A DNA stretch of 64,000 nucleotides from Pedobacter yulinensis. Lineage in GTDB: Bacteria; Bacteroidota; Bacteroidia; Sphingobacteriales; Sphingobacteriaceae. The stretch covers positions 248,001 to 312,000 of the forward strand of contig NZ_KZ686269.1 in NCBI RefSeq assembly GCF_003029735.1, read 5' to 3'. The position numbers and the translations under genes are program-made. The notes below the pieces were generated by a model that saw only the letters and a list, made by a program, of their open reading frames with translations, had not been told where the DNA came from and searched no databases. Of the stretch, positions 1 to 8,010 are shown in pieces. How positions within the stretch are numbered: the first letter of the stretch is position 1; each line of letters begins with the position of its first letter.

Positions 1-1
1 A

Positions 2-691
2 TTGGTTGAAAAGTGTTACCAGCGTGGTTCTTACGCACTCATCGACTGGCACATGTTACATCCGGGCGATCCAAACGCAAACACCGCAATGGCCAAAACC
101 TTTTTTGAGCATGTTTCCAAAAAACATGCATCCAAGGGTAATGTGCTCTACGAAATCTGCAACGAGCCAAACAGCGATAAATACCCCGTTACCTGGGCAT
201 TGATTAAAAATTATGCGGAACAGCTTATACCGGTCATCCGCAGGAACGATCCCGGATCGGTGATCATTGTGGGTACGCCTGAGTTTGCCTCTCGGCCTGA
301 TCAGGTAATCGGCAATGCATTGACCGATCAAAATGTCATGTATACCATGCACTTTTATGCCGCCGACAAGAATAAACCTGACCAGGACGCACGCATGCGT
401 TTTGTTCAAACTGCACTCGATGGCGGAATCCCGGTTTTTGTAACCGAATTTGGTACGCAGGACGGATGGGGTGACGGCGAAAATGATTTCGTCAAGTCGC
501 AGCAATGGCTCAGGTTTTTGGCAGAAAGGAAAGTTTCCTGGATAAACTGGAATTTTTCAGATAGCCCGCGCAGCGGAGCCGCCTGGAAAACAGGCACCTG
601 CCCGAACGGCCCATGGACCGAAGATAAGCTTAAAGACGCGGGCAAATGGATCCGGACGCAATTGAGCAGTCCGCCAGATAGCTGGAAATAA
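2..691 (+). CDS. GH5 endoglucanase, 3' part (5' end outside window)
   Basis: This is the C-terminal portion, about 229 residues, of a glycoside hydrolase family 5 enzyme; the gene enters from the left edge, so the apparent TTG start at base 2 is not taken as real. The visible acid/base motif is YEICNEP (Glu near residue 55 of the fragment). The nucleophile motif is VFVTEFG (Glu near 149), followed by the aromatic INWNFSD strand typical of cellulase-like GH5. The family cleaves beta-1,4-glucans or related beta-linked polymers, and the full protein is presumably secreted. It sits 51 bases upstream of a GH20-like gene and at the head of the visible nag operon, so the natural substrate may be a GlcNAc-containing polymer rather than cellulose. 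That substrate is inference. Confidence 0.85.
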   Translation: MVEKCYQRGSYALIDWHMLHPGDPNANTAMAKTFFEHVSKKHASKGNVLYEICNEPNSDKYPVTWALIKNYAEQLIPVIRRNDPGSVIIVGTPEFASRPDQVIGNALTDQNVMYTMHFYAADKNKPDQDARMRFVQTALDGGIPVFVTEFGTQDGWGDGENDFVKSQQWLRFLAERKVSWINWNFSDSPRSGAAWKTGTCPNGPWTEDKLKDAGKWIRTQLSSPPDSWK

Positions 692-742
692 TAAACCGTT
701 GGTAACATGACACACAACCCTAAAATAGCAGGAGTGAACAAG

Positions 743-2302
743 ATGATAAACATAGCAAAGTGCATCTTTGCACTGGCAGTGGGCTGGCTCCTCGCCGCCG
801 ACAACGCCAGTGCGCAAACCTCAAAACCAACAACTGATTTTCAGGTCAGGGGTTTTCACCTCGATCTGAGAATCCAGGTGATGACGATGCCTGCATTGAA
901 AAAATTTGCACAACGTCTCCACCAAAATGGCATCAACACGCTGGTCATGGAGTGGGAAGGGACCTATCCGTTTGAAAAACATGCGGTCATTGCCAACAAA
1001 TATGCTTACAGCAGGGCCGATGTGAAATCATTTATCGCCTATTGCGATTCATTGAAAATTGACGTCATACCCCTGCAGCAGAGTTTTGGACATGTCGAGT
1101 ACATCCTTAAAAATCATCGATACAAGGCGCTCAGGGAGGATCAGAAAGACTATTCACAGGTGAATCCGGTCAAGGAAGCGCTTTGTAAAGCCTTGTTCAC
1201 TGACCTGTATGCAGATCTGATCAGTACCCATACATCCAGATACATTCACATTGGCGGAGACGAAACGTATCTGCTGGGCAAATCGCCGGAATCGAAACGC
1301 AAGGCAGATTCGCTTGGAATGGGGAGGTTATACGGCGACTATATCAAAATGCTTTGCGAGGTGGTGGTAGGCCTGGGCAAAAGACCAGTGGTATGGGCAG
1401 ACATTGCGCTGAAATATCCCGATGCCCTGAAGTCATTGCCGAAGGAAACCATCTTTATCGACTGGAATTACGGCTGGGAACTGGACCGTTTTGGCGACCA
1501 TGGGCAGCTGATGAAAAGTGGTTTCGAAATCTGGGGATCGCCGGCTTTGAGGAGCAGCCCGGACAATTACTTTCTAACCGACTGGGCAAAGCACCTGAAC
1601 AACATCAGGGTTTTTATTCCGCAGGGAAGAGCGCTGGGGTATAAGGGAATGATCATGACCTCCTGGTCTACTTCGGGTATCTATTCGCCGATAGCCGAAT
1701 CGCACAGCGACATGCTGGACCTGCACGCCATCAGAAGGGTTTACCCGCTGTCAGGCTTTAATCTCCTGGTTGACGCTTTCTTCAGGGCGGTCTCCAGCCA
1801 GGAGGCCATCGTGCCGGCAGATTTTGTAACGGATTACGCCAGCAGAAAATATGGATTTTCTGAGGCAGCAGCCACACAATTCTGGAACGCATTAAAACTG
1901 GCACCCTACGAGGTTGCCCAGGGCAAAGTTACCCGTGCCGGCCTTACGGTCGGACAACTGAAAGACAGTGCGGCAGCTGCGCTGAAAACCTTCCGGACAC
2001 TTCACGCAACCAAAAACCAGGCAGAATACGCGCACTACATCCTGATGGCAAACATCCGCTACAACTATCTGGTCTGCATGGAAGTCGAAAACGCGCTGAA
2101 CGATCAAAACTTTGATAAAAAACAGGCTGCAGCCCTCGTTATGAAATTGGAAGCACTGAACACAACAGAAGTTGACACGCAATTTGCCAAGCTAAACGCC
2201 CGTTTCCTGTTCCCTGCAGAAATTGCAGAAGAAGCCAGGCTTCGGAATTTCCGGCATGCAGACCTGCTTGCCCGATTGCGAAAAATGACGCGCACACCTT
2301 AA
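743..2302 (+). CDS. GH20-like beta-N-acetylhexosaminidase
   Basis: The protein is exported and about 519 residues long. It has the GH20 catalytic signature HIGGDET (Asp-Glu pair near residues 173-174) inside a TIM-barrel region. GH20 enzymes remove terminal beta-GlcNAc or GalNAc by substrate-assisted catalysis, with the Asp orienting the acetamido group and the Glu acting as acid. An in-frame ATG exists at 707, but the ATG at 743 directly precedes a clean signal peptide (MINIAKCIFALAVGWLLA, cleavage near ASAQ) and follows an AGGAG, so 743 is preferred. The usual N-terminal GH20b domain is hardly represented: the barrel begins almost directly after the signal. It lies 9 bases before nagP, which suggests release of amino sugar for immediate uptake. 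Confidence 0.8.
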   Translation: MINIAKCIFALAVGWLLAADNASAQTSKPTTDFQVRGFHLDLRIQVMTMPALKKFAQRLHQNGINTLVMEWEGTYPFEKHAVIANKYAYSRADVKSFIAYCDSLKIDVIPLQQSFGHVEYILKNHRYKALREDQKDYSQVNPVKEALCKALFTDLYADLISTHTSRYIHIGGDETYLLGKSPESKRKADSLGMGRLYGDYIKMLCEVVVGLGKRPVVWADIALKYPDALKSLPKETIFIDWNYGWELDRFGDHGQLMKSGFEIWGSPALRSSPDNYFLTDWAKHLNNIRVFIPQGRALGYKGMIMTSWSTSGIYSPIAESHSDMLDLHAIRRVYPLSGFNLLVDAFFRAVSSQEAIVPADFVTDYASRKYGFSEAAATQFWNALKLAPYEVAQGKVTRAGLTVGQLKDSAAAALKTFRTLHATKNQAEYAHYILMANIRYNYLVCMEVENALNDQNFDKKQAAALVMKLEALNTTEVDTQFAKLNARFLFPAEIAEEARLRNFRHADLLARLRKMTRTP

Positions 2303-2311
2303 TCGCATCAG

Positions 2312-3646
2312 ATGTCAACACACAACCACCCCGTTCAGGTATCATCGCTTACCAAAAAAGATATGCTGGTGTCCATTTCAATCATCGGCCTGCTGTTCTT
2401 CATTTTCGGTTTTGTAACATGGATCAATGCCATACTGATTCCCTTTTTTAAAGTGGCCTGCGAACTGAATAATTTCGAGTCCTATCTGGTCGCGTTCGCC
2501 TTTTATATTGCTTATCTGGTCATGTCGCTGCCGGCAGGTTACCTGCTCAAAAAGACCGGCTTTAAAAAAGGCATGATGTGCGGCTTTTGGGTAATGGCAT
2601 TGGGCGCATTGTTGTTTGTGCCTGCCGGGCTTACCCGCACGTACGCGTTGTTTCTGACCGGCCTGTTTACCCTTGGTATTGGCCTGGCCATCTTACAAAC
2701 CGCTGCCAATCCTTATATCACCATACTGGGGCCTCCGGAACGCGCGGCACAACGGTTCAGTATTATGGGAATCTGCAATAAAATGGCGGGTATCCTGGCC
2801 CCCCTGCTTTTCGCTGCCGTCATTTTAAAACCGGAAACAGACAGTGAACTTTTTAAAAGCGTCGTGCTGATGAAGGGAGCGGAGAAGGAAGCTGTACTTA
2901 ACGAGCTCGTTGGCCGGGTCGTAATTCCTTATGCGGCGGTGGCCCTGGTACTGGTGTTACTTGGCTTTCTGGTGCGCTTTTCTCCTTTGCCTGAAATTGA
3001 TACAGAACATGAAGACAAGAACCTTGCGGCAGACCATGCCGGCAAAAAAAGCATTCTTGATTTTCCGCACCTGGTGCTTGGTGCCCTCGCTATTTTTTTT
3101 CATGTCGGCTCTCAGGTAATTGCTGTAGACAGTATCGTGAACTATGCGACACATCAGGGCATGGCCTTCATGGAAGCCAAGTCGTTTCCATCGTACACCC
3201 TTACGGCAACAATTTTAGGCTACCTGTTGGGCATCTCTTTCATCCCGAAGCTGGTCTCGCAGCTTATGGCATTGAAGATATGTACGGTTCTGGGGCTGCT
3301 GCTCGGGCTGTGCATTTTGTTTTTCGAGAAAAGAATAGCCTTTTTCGGGCATGATACCGACATCTCCGTGTGGTTTATTGTGGCGCTGGGTTTCGCGAAT
3401 TCGATGATCTGGGCAGGCGTCTGGCCATTGGCACTCCATAATTTAGGTCGCTTTATCAAAACAGGGGCTTCGCTGCTCATTATGGGCCTTTGCGGGAACG
3501 CCGTCATGCCGCTTTTGTACGGTTATTGGGCCGATCACCACAACCTGCGCGAAGCCTACTGGGTCCTGCTGCCCTGTTACTCCTACCTGATTTTCTATGC
3601 TTTTTACGGTCACCGGCTCAAAAGCTGGAAATCCAGAACCAACTGA
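2312..3646 (+). CDS. nagP: NagP-type N-acetylglucosamine permease (MFS, FHS family)
   Basis: A 444-residue inner-membrane sugar/proton symporter of the fucose-galactose-glucose (FHS) branch of the major facilitator superfamily. Hydrophobic segments consistent with 12 helices run through the chain. The signature LQTAANPYIT of FucP/NagP-like permeases is present near residue 130, and the N-terminal stretch GFVTWINAILIPFF fits the family. Substrate assignment to GlcNAc rests on context: 9 bases after a hexosaminidase gene and 5 bases before nagA. The protein would import free GlcNAc, which must then be phosphorylated by a kinase not encoded in this window. A related hexose specificity cannot be excluded from sequence alone. 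Confidence 0.85.
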   Translation: MSTHNHPVQVSSLTKKDMLVSISIIGLLFFIFGFVTWINAILIPFFKVACELNNFESYLVAFAFYIAYLVMSLPAGYLLKKTGFKKGMMCGFWVMALGALLFVPAGLTRTYALFLTGLFTLGIGLAILQTAANPYITILGPPERAAQRFSIMGICNKMAGILAPLLFAAVILKPETDSELFKSVVLMKGAEKEAVLNELVGRVVIPYAAVALVLVLLGFLVRFSPLPEIDTEHEDKNLAADHAGKKSILDFPHLVLGALAIFFHVGSQVIAVDSIVNYATHQGMAFMEAKSFPSYTLTATILGYLLGISFIPKLVSQLMALKICTVLGLLLGLCILFFEKRIAFFGHDTDISVWFIVALGFANSMIWAGVWPLALHNLGRFIKTGASLLIMGLCGNAVMPLLYGYWADHHNLREAYWVLLPCYSYLIFYAFYGHRLKSWKSRTN

Positions 3647-3651
3647 TATTT

Positions 3652-4857
3652 ATGAATTACACGAAGATATATAACGGCACGGCCATTACGCCCTCTGGCC
3701 TGATTAAAGGTGCCACGGTCGTGATTTGCGGAGACAAGATCGAAGAAGTGACGACCAGCAATGTCTCGGTTCCGGGTGCGCTCAAGATCGATGCAAAGGG
3801 GAAATTTATTGCACCCGGCTTTATTGACATGCATGTGCATGGCGGCGGGGGACACGATTTTATGGATAACACCGTCGATGCCTTTCTTGCCATTTCCCGC
3901 GAACATGCCAAGTATGGAACCACCGCCATGATGCCCACAACGCTGAGCTGTGAAAAGCAGGACCTGCTGGAAACGATTGAAACGTATGAGAAGGCAAGTC
4001 CGCTGAACCAGGAGGGCGCACAGTTTGTAGGTCTGCATATTGAAGGGCCTTATTTTGCCATGAACCAGAAAGGGGCCCAGGATCCGAAATATATTCGTAA
4101 TCCTGATCCCGACGAATACCATGAAATTCTGTCTTCAACGAAGGTGATCAAACGGTGGAGTGCCGCGCCGGAATTGCCGGGCGCTTTGCAATTTGCCGAC
4201 GCATTGAAAGAGAAAAATATCCTGGCTGCGATTGCGCATACCGATGCCATTTATGAGGATGTGGTCAAAGCCTATGATGCGGGATTCAGGCATGCTACGC
4301 ACTTTTATTCGTGTATGTCTGGTGTGTCGCGAAGAAATGCCTATCGTTACGCCGGCGTTGTGGAGAGTGCTTACCTGATCGATGGCATGAGCGTCGAAAT
4401 TATTGCCGATGGTGTACACCTGCCCACGCCCTTGCTGAAACTTGTTTACAAAATAAAGGGCGCAGCACATACTGCTTTAATTACCGACGCCATGCGTGCG
4501 GCAGGAATGGGCGAGGGCAAAAGTATCCTCGGAAGTCTTCAGCGCGGGATGGAAGTTGTGGTTGAAGATGGCGTAGCCAAGCTGCCCGATCGCAGTGCCT
4601 TTGCCGGCAGTGTGGCGACAACTGATCAGCTGGTTCGCAAAATGATTGAACTGGCCGAGGTATCCTTGCCTGACGCCGTAAAAATGATCACAGAAACGCC
4701 CGCCCAAATTTTAGGGCTTGGTCACCTTAAAGGCAGCCTGACCAAAGGCCGGGATGCCGACATCGTCATATTTGACAATCACATCAGGATCGATACGACC
4801 ATCGTTAACGGCAAAGTGGTATATCAAAACCAGGCGCCGGTTCTTTCGATACCTTAA
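3652..4857 (+). CDS. nagA: N-acetylglucosamine-6-phosphate deacetylase
   Basis: A cytosolic amidohydrolase of 401 residues converting GlcNAc-6-phosphate to GlcN-6-phosphate and acetate. Visible family landmarks are HVHG (residues 61-64), the metal-ligand Glu in HIEGP (131), metal-ligand histidines in AHTDA (196) and HATH (217), and the catalytic Asp in ITDAM (279). The reading frame is open upstream to 3490, inside nagP, but that extension is arginine-rich shadow sequence. The ATG at 3652, 5 bases after the nagP stop, matches the usual family length and N-terminus. The tight spacing argues for co-transcription with nagP. The product feeds NagB, encoded at 6902-7636. Confidence 0.95.
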   Translation: MNYTKIYNGTAITPSGLIKGATVVICGDKIEEVTTSNVSVPGALKIDAKGKFIAPGFIDMHVHGGGGHDFMDNTVDAFLAISREHAKYGTTAMMPTTLSCEKQDLLETIETYEKASPLNQEGAQFVGLHIEGPYFAMNQKGAQDPKYIRNPDPDEYHEILSSTKVIKRWSAAPELPGALQFADALKEKNILAAIAHTDAIYEDVVKAYDAGFRHATHFYSCMSGVSRRNAYRYAGVVESAYLIDGMSVEIIADGVHLPTPLLKLVYKIKGAAHTALITDAMRAAGMGEGKSILGSLQRGMEVVVEDGVAKLPDRSAFAGSVATTDQLVRKMIELAEVSLPDAVKMITETPAQILGLGHLKGSLTKGRDADIVIFDNHIRIDTTIVNGKVVYQNQAPVLSIP

Positions 4858-4884
4858 TTACATTTATATATACCTCCATACTTC

Positions 4885-5538
4885 GTGAATCAGCTAAAAA
4901 TTCCCTATATCAGTACTTCAGACTTTAACACCCCAGATACGCTGCTGCATGCCATGCAGCAATTGGAGCGCCAGCAGATTGCAATTAATCCCTGGCCGGA
5001 ATTTACCAGCGACACCCGGGCCGACTTTTTTATTGCGCATAATACCCAAGCCATTCTTTTAAAATACCAGGTTGAGGAGCGCTACCTGATTGCCAATGAG
5101 TCAACCAACGGCAATATCCACAACGACAGCTGTGTGGAATTTTTTATCGCTTTCAATGACGATTCATCTTATTATAACCTGGAGTTCAACTGTTTGGGTG
5201 CAACGAAAATTGGTTATGGCAGTGAACGCGGCGGCCGGGAACTGCTGCCTGCAGCAGCAATCGGCAAAATGAGTTTTGCATCGAGAATTCATTCGGGACT
5301 ATTCAGGCAGGAAGAAGGATTCAGCTGGGAAATTGTGCTGGTCATCCCCAACGACATATTCATCCATCACGACATCCGTTCGTTTGACCTGTTAAAAGCG
5401 AGGGGCAATTTTTATAAATGCGGCGACGGGCTTCCTCAGCCCCATTTTTTAACCTGGAACAGAATTACCGGTGGTGCGCCCGATTTCCATAGAACGGATT
5501 GTTTCGGAGCCCTGGAATTTGGGCCGCGAACAGCCTGA
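4885..5538 (+). CDS. Carbohydrate-binding family 9-like protein
   Basis: A 217-residue protein resembling the CBM9-like/DOMON beta-sandwich proteins often found in Bacteroidota glycan loci. Supporting segments are NDSCVEFFIAF and YYNLEFNCLGATKIGYG in the first half and a C-terminal PHFLTWNRI...FGALEF strand, all typical of this family. It starts with GTG; no in-frame ATG exists upstream within the 27-base gap after nagA. No signal peptide or membrane helix is visible, so a cytosolic location is inferred, which is odd for a polysaccharide-binding fold. It is the last gene of the GH5-GH20-nagP-nagA operon and is followed by a good terminator. The ligand is unknown. Confidence 0.75.
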   Translation: MNQLKIPYISTSDFNTPDTLLHAMQQLERQQIAINPWPEFTSDTRADFFIAHNTQAILLKYQVEERYLIANESTNGNIHNDSCVEFFIAFNDDSSYYNLEFNCLGATKIGYGSERGGRELLPAAAIGKMSFASRIHSGLFRQEEGFSWEIVLVIPNDIFIHHDIRSFDLLKARGNFYKCGDGLPQPHFLTWNRITGGAPDFHRTDCFGALEFGPRTA

Positions 5539-5592
5539 TCTTTCGTGTAAAATCCCCGAGTAAACAGTTTTTGCAGGCAAGCTGGATATACA

Positions 5593-5621
5593 CAGCCGGC
5601 AAAATGCCGGCTGCTGTTTTT
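5593..5621 (+). terminator. Rho-independent terminator after the nag operon
   Basis: Perfect 8-bp stem CAGCCGGC / GCCGGCTG (5593-5600 and 5606-5613) with a 5-base AAAAT loop, followed by a T-run at 5617-5621. It lies 54 bases after the CBM9-like stop codon, between convergent genes. The T-run is on the + side only, so it should end the rightward operon. Confidence 0.8.
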
Positions 5622-5641
5622 GTAAGACCTCATTTTACGTG

Positions 5642-6775
5642 TTATACCTTGACATAGATTTTTCTTTTGTCCATCGCCCAGCAAATCACCCACATGAGCA
5701 GCATATAGCTTACGGCAAATGCCAGAGAAGCGTTTTTTGCGTCTAACGCCGGCAAAAACACCCTGCGGTAAACCGACGACGCCACTGAAAACCCACCGAA
5801 TGGGATCAGGTAAAGTACTTTAAGCACAATCCACGAGACGATATAAATGAACAGCGGATTTTTTCCAAATACAGCAAAGAAATAAGTCCATTTGCGCAGG
5901 TTTGCCAATTCAATCAGTACAACGAGTACGACCAGGATCAGCAGGTCCAAGCCGACTGTCAGCAGAACATAAGAGCTGGTCCAGATGGGCTTGTTGATCG
6001 GAAAGACAGTATTCCACAAGATGGCCGTCAGGCTGAGGATTACCCCGATAATGGTCATCTTTATCGCCTGGATTTTTTTAGAACCTGAGGTTTGCATAAA
6101 TAATCCGGTCAGATAACCGGCGAGCACATTTACCGTTGCCGGCAAGGTGCTCAATAACCCTTCAGGTTCGAACGGCATTCCAAAACCCTGGTAGAGGTTC
6201 TTCGGATTAAATATTTTGATATCGATGGTTCTGACCAGATTGCCTGGAAGGCTGTAGGGGTCGTTCGGGTTGGCCAGGTAAAGCACAGCCCAATAACCGA
6301 CCAGCGTAAGCAGACTTAAAATGACCAGCCACCTTTTATTCAGGTAATAGATAGCGATGCTGGCCAGCAGATAACACACCGCAATTCTTTGCAATACGCC
6401 CCAAAGCCGCACATCAAGTATATTGATAAAAACAAGCTTGCCATCCTCAATTTTGAAAGAAGGAAAGTAAAGCAGCAAAAAGCCGATCAGAAAAATAATC
6501 GCGCTTCTTTTCAATACTTTCTTGTAGAACACCGCTGTGCGTGCCGCCCGGAACGTTTTCCGTGTAAAACTCATGGAGTTGCCTACTGCAAAAAGAAACG
6601 TAGGAAAGACCAGGTCGGTTAACGTAAATCCATGCCATTCGGCATGCCTGAACGGTGCATAAATGTCGCTCCAACTGCCGGGGTTGTTTACGACGATCAT
6701 TAACGCAACGGTCATTCCCCGAAGGACATCCAGGGGAAGGTTGCGTTGACTAACATGTTTTGAATTTTCCATCAT
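5642..6775 (-). CDS. nagX: NagX-like membrane acyltransferase family protein (DUF5009/HGSNAT-like)
   Basis: A 377-residue polytopic inner-membrane protein with about ten hydrophobic helices. The N-terminal landmarks LPLDVLRGMTVALMIVVNNPG and GFTLTDLVFPTFLFAVGNSMSF match the NagX group, related to eukaryotic heparan-alpha-glucosaminide N-acetyltransferase. NagX genes recur in GlcNAc regulons of several bacteria, but their biochemical role is not settled; acyl transfer to an amino sugar at the membrane is a family-based guess. The frame could begin at a TTG at 6778; the adjacent ATG at 6775 is preferred. It is divergent from nagB and shares with it a 126-base intergenic region holding a perfect palindrome at 6825-6842, so the two are probably co-regulated. 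Confidence 0.85.
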   Translation of the reverse strand: MMENSKHVSQRNLPLDVLRGMTVALMIVVNNPGSWSDIYAPFRHAEWHGFTLTDLVFPTFLFAVGNSMSFTRKTFRAARTAVFYKKVLKRSAIIFLIGFLLLYFPSFKIEDGKLVFINILDVRLWGVLQRIAVCYLLASIAIYYLNKRWLVILSLLTLVGYWAVLYLANPNDPYSLPGNLVRTIDIKIFNPKNLYQGFGMPFEPEGLLSTLPATVNVLAGYLTGLFMQTSGSKKIQAIKMTIIGVILSLTAILWNTVFPINKPIWTSSYVLLTVGLDLLILVVLVVLIELANLRKWTYFFAVFGKNPLFIYIVSWIVLKVLYLIPFGGFSVASSVYRRVFLPALDAKNASLAFAVSYMLLMWVICWAMDKRKIYVKV

Positions 6776-6824
6776 CAACGGTTTGTTTGGTTTTTGGGTC
6801 TAAGTTTTGATAAAAATAACAAAT

Positions 6825-6842
6825 TTCGTGTACGTACACGAA
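6825..6842. promoter_or_regulatory. Perfect 18-bp palindromic operator candidate, nagX/nagB intergenic
   Basis: TTCGTGTACGTACACGAA is a perfect dyad between the divergent nagX and nagB starts. The inner core GTACGTAC resembles operators bound by some GntR-type winged-helix regulators of the AraR kind. A TACATTAG sequence at 6850-6857 (one mismatch to TAnnTTTG) could be the nagB -7 element, which would put the palindrome over the -33 region. No regulator gene for it is in the window. Confidence 0.7.
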
Positions 6843-6901
6843 TAATTCTTACATTAGCAAACAAACCACAGAACGGGTTTAAATCTAATATTGCAGACAC
6901 C

Positions 6902-7636
6902 ATGAACATAAAAATTTATGAATCCCGTAAAGCGCTGGGGGCGGCCGCAGCTGAGCAATTTGCACAAGAGGTGAGGCGCCTGTCCAGCATCAAAAACCAG
7001 GTTAACGTGATTTTTGCTGCTGCGCCTTCGCAGAATGAATTTTTAGCGCATTTGCATACTTATAACCTGAACTGGGATCACATCAATGCTTTCCATATGG
7101 ATGAGTACATCGGTTTGCCTGCAGACGCGCCGCAGGGTTTTGGTAATTTTTTACGGGAACGGTTGTTCGAAAAATTCGAATTCAGATCGGTGTACTATCT
7201 GAACGGGAATGCTTCAGACCCGGATGCAGAATGTTTGAGATATGCCCAGCTTTTAGCCGAGCACCCAGCAGATATTGTATGTATGGGCATAGGAGAGAAC
7301 GGGCATCTCGCGTTTAATGATCCGCCGGTAGCAGATTTCAATGACCGCCAGGCTGTAAAGATTGTACAGCTGGATGAAGATTGCAGGAATCAGCAGGTGA
7401 ACGACGGCTGCTTTGAACATATTGGGCAGGTGCCCAAGCTGGCGCTGACACTGACGATCCCGAGCCTGCTGAAAGCAGATTTTATCAGTTGCGTAGTTCC
7501 GGGCAAGGCCAAGGCGCGAGCGGTTAAAAATGCCCTGGAGGAACAGATCGACACAAAATATCCGGCCAGCATCCTGCAGCGCCATTCAAACGTAGATTTG
7601 TTTTTAGATCGTGACAGTGCCAGCCTGTTAACATAA
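6902..7636 (+). CDS. nagB: Glucosamine-6-phosphate deaminase
   Basis: A 244-residue cytosolic enzyme converting GlcN-6-phosphate to fructose-6-phosphate and ammonia, completing the NagP-NagA-NagB route. Motifs are FHMDEYIGL (general-base Asp near 67) and MGIGENGHLAFNDPP (His near 135). It belongs to the short NagB class lacking the C-terminal allosteric extension of the E. coli enzyme. Relative to E. coli, the residue two before the His is Asn rather than Asp, and the later acidic position is Asp rather than Glu. The frame is open back to 6794, but that part overlaps the palindrome and promoter region, so the ATG at 6902 is chosen. A paralogous phosphosugar isomerase role is a less likely alternative. 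Confidence 0.88.
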   Translation: MNIKIYESRKALGAAAAEQFAQEVRRLSSIKNQVNVIFAAAPSQNEFLAHLHTYNLNWDHINAFHMDEYIGLPADAPQGFGNFLRERLFEKFEFRSVYYLNGNASDPDAECLRYAQLLAEHPADIVCMGIGENGHLAFNDPPVADFNDRQAVKIVQLDEDCRNQQVNDGCFEHIGQVPKLALTLTIPSLLKADFISCVVPGKAKARAVKNALEEQIDTKYPASILQRHSNVDLFLDRDSASLLT

Positions 7637-8010
7637 ACCCGTTCGTTGAGCGGTTTTAAAACCCGCAAATCATCATGTTTTAAAGGGACATAGACCAGGA
7701 TTAATTTACACATGCTGATTTCTCAACCTTCACGTCGCTGAAAAGACAAAGCGGCTGGCATCGGCCTTCTGCGGCGTTACATCATCCGGGATACGCATGT
7801 ATGAACGCATGGGGTTGCGCACCGCTTTCGTGTGCAATGCTTGTAACTCGTAAAGCTAAAAAACCAGCCTGAAACTGATACAAAACGACAAAGAATTGAA
7901 CTGATTTTCTCTGATACATTGGTTTATTTTGAACCGAAAAACCAAATATCCATTATCAGATTGCAGACAGGTTGCTCCGCCTTTTACACCGGCGGCAACC
8001 GCTGCCAAAA
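7637..8010. other. Gene-free stretch between nagB and GH105
   Basis: No convincing gene lies in these 374 bases. They contain the 12-bp palindrome GGTTTTAAAACC (7652-7663), a stem-loop TTGCGCAC / GTGTGCAA (7815-7837) without a T-tail, and the PUL A promoter element at 7874-7932. The rest shows no structure that I can interpret. Confidence 0.6.
7874..7932 (+). promoter_or_regulatory. PUL A promoter element upstream of GH105
   Basis: This 59-base segment aligns without gaps to 13278-13336 upstream of the PUL A susC, with about 38 of 59 positions identical. It contains CGACAAA (7886-7892), two TGA cores 21 bp apart (7876 and 7897) and TTATTTTG (7924-7931), which fits a degenerate -7 box. It is inferred to be the binding site of the AraC-type response regulator at 9181-9957 plus the core promoter. 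Confidence 0.6.
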
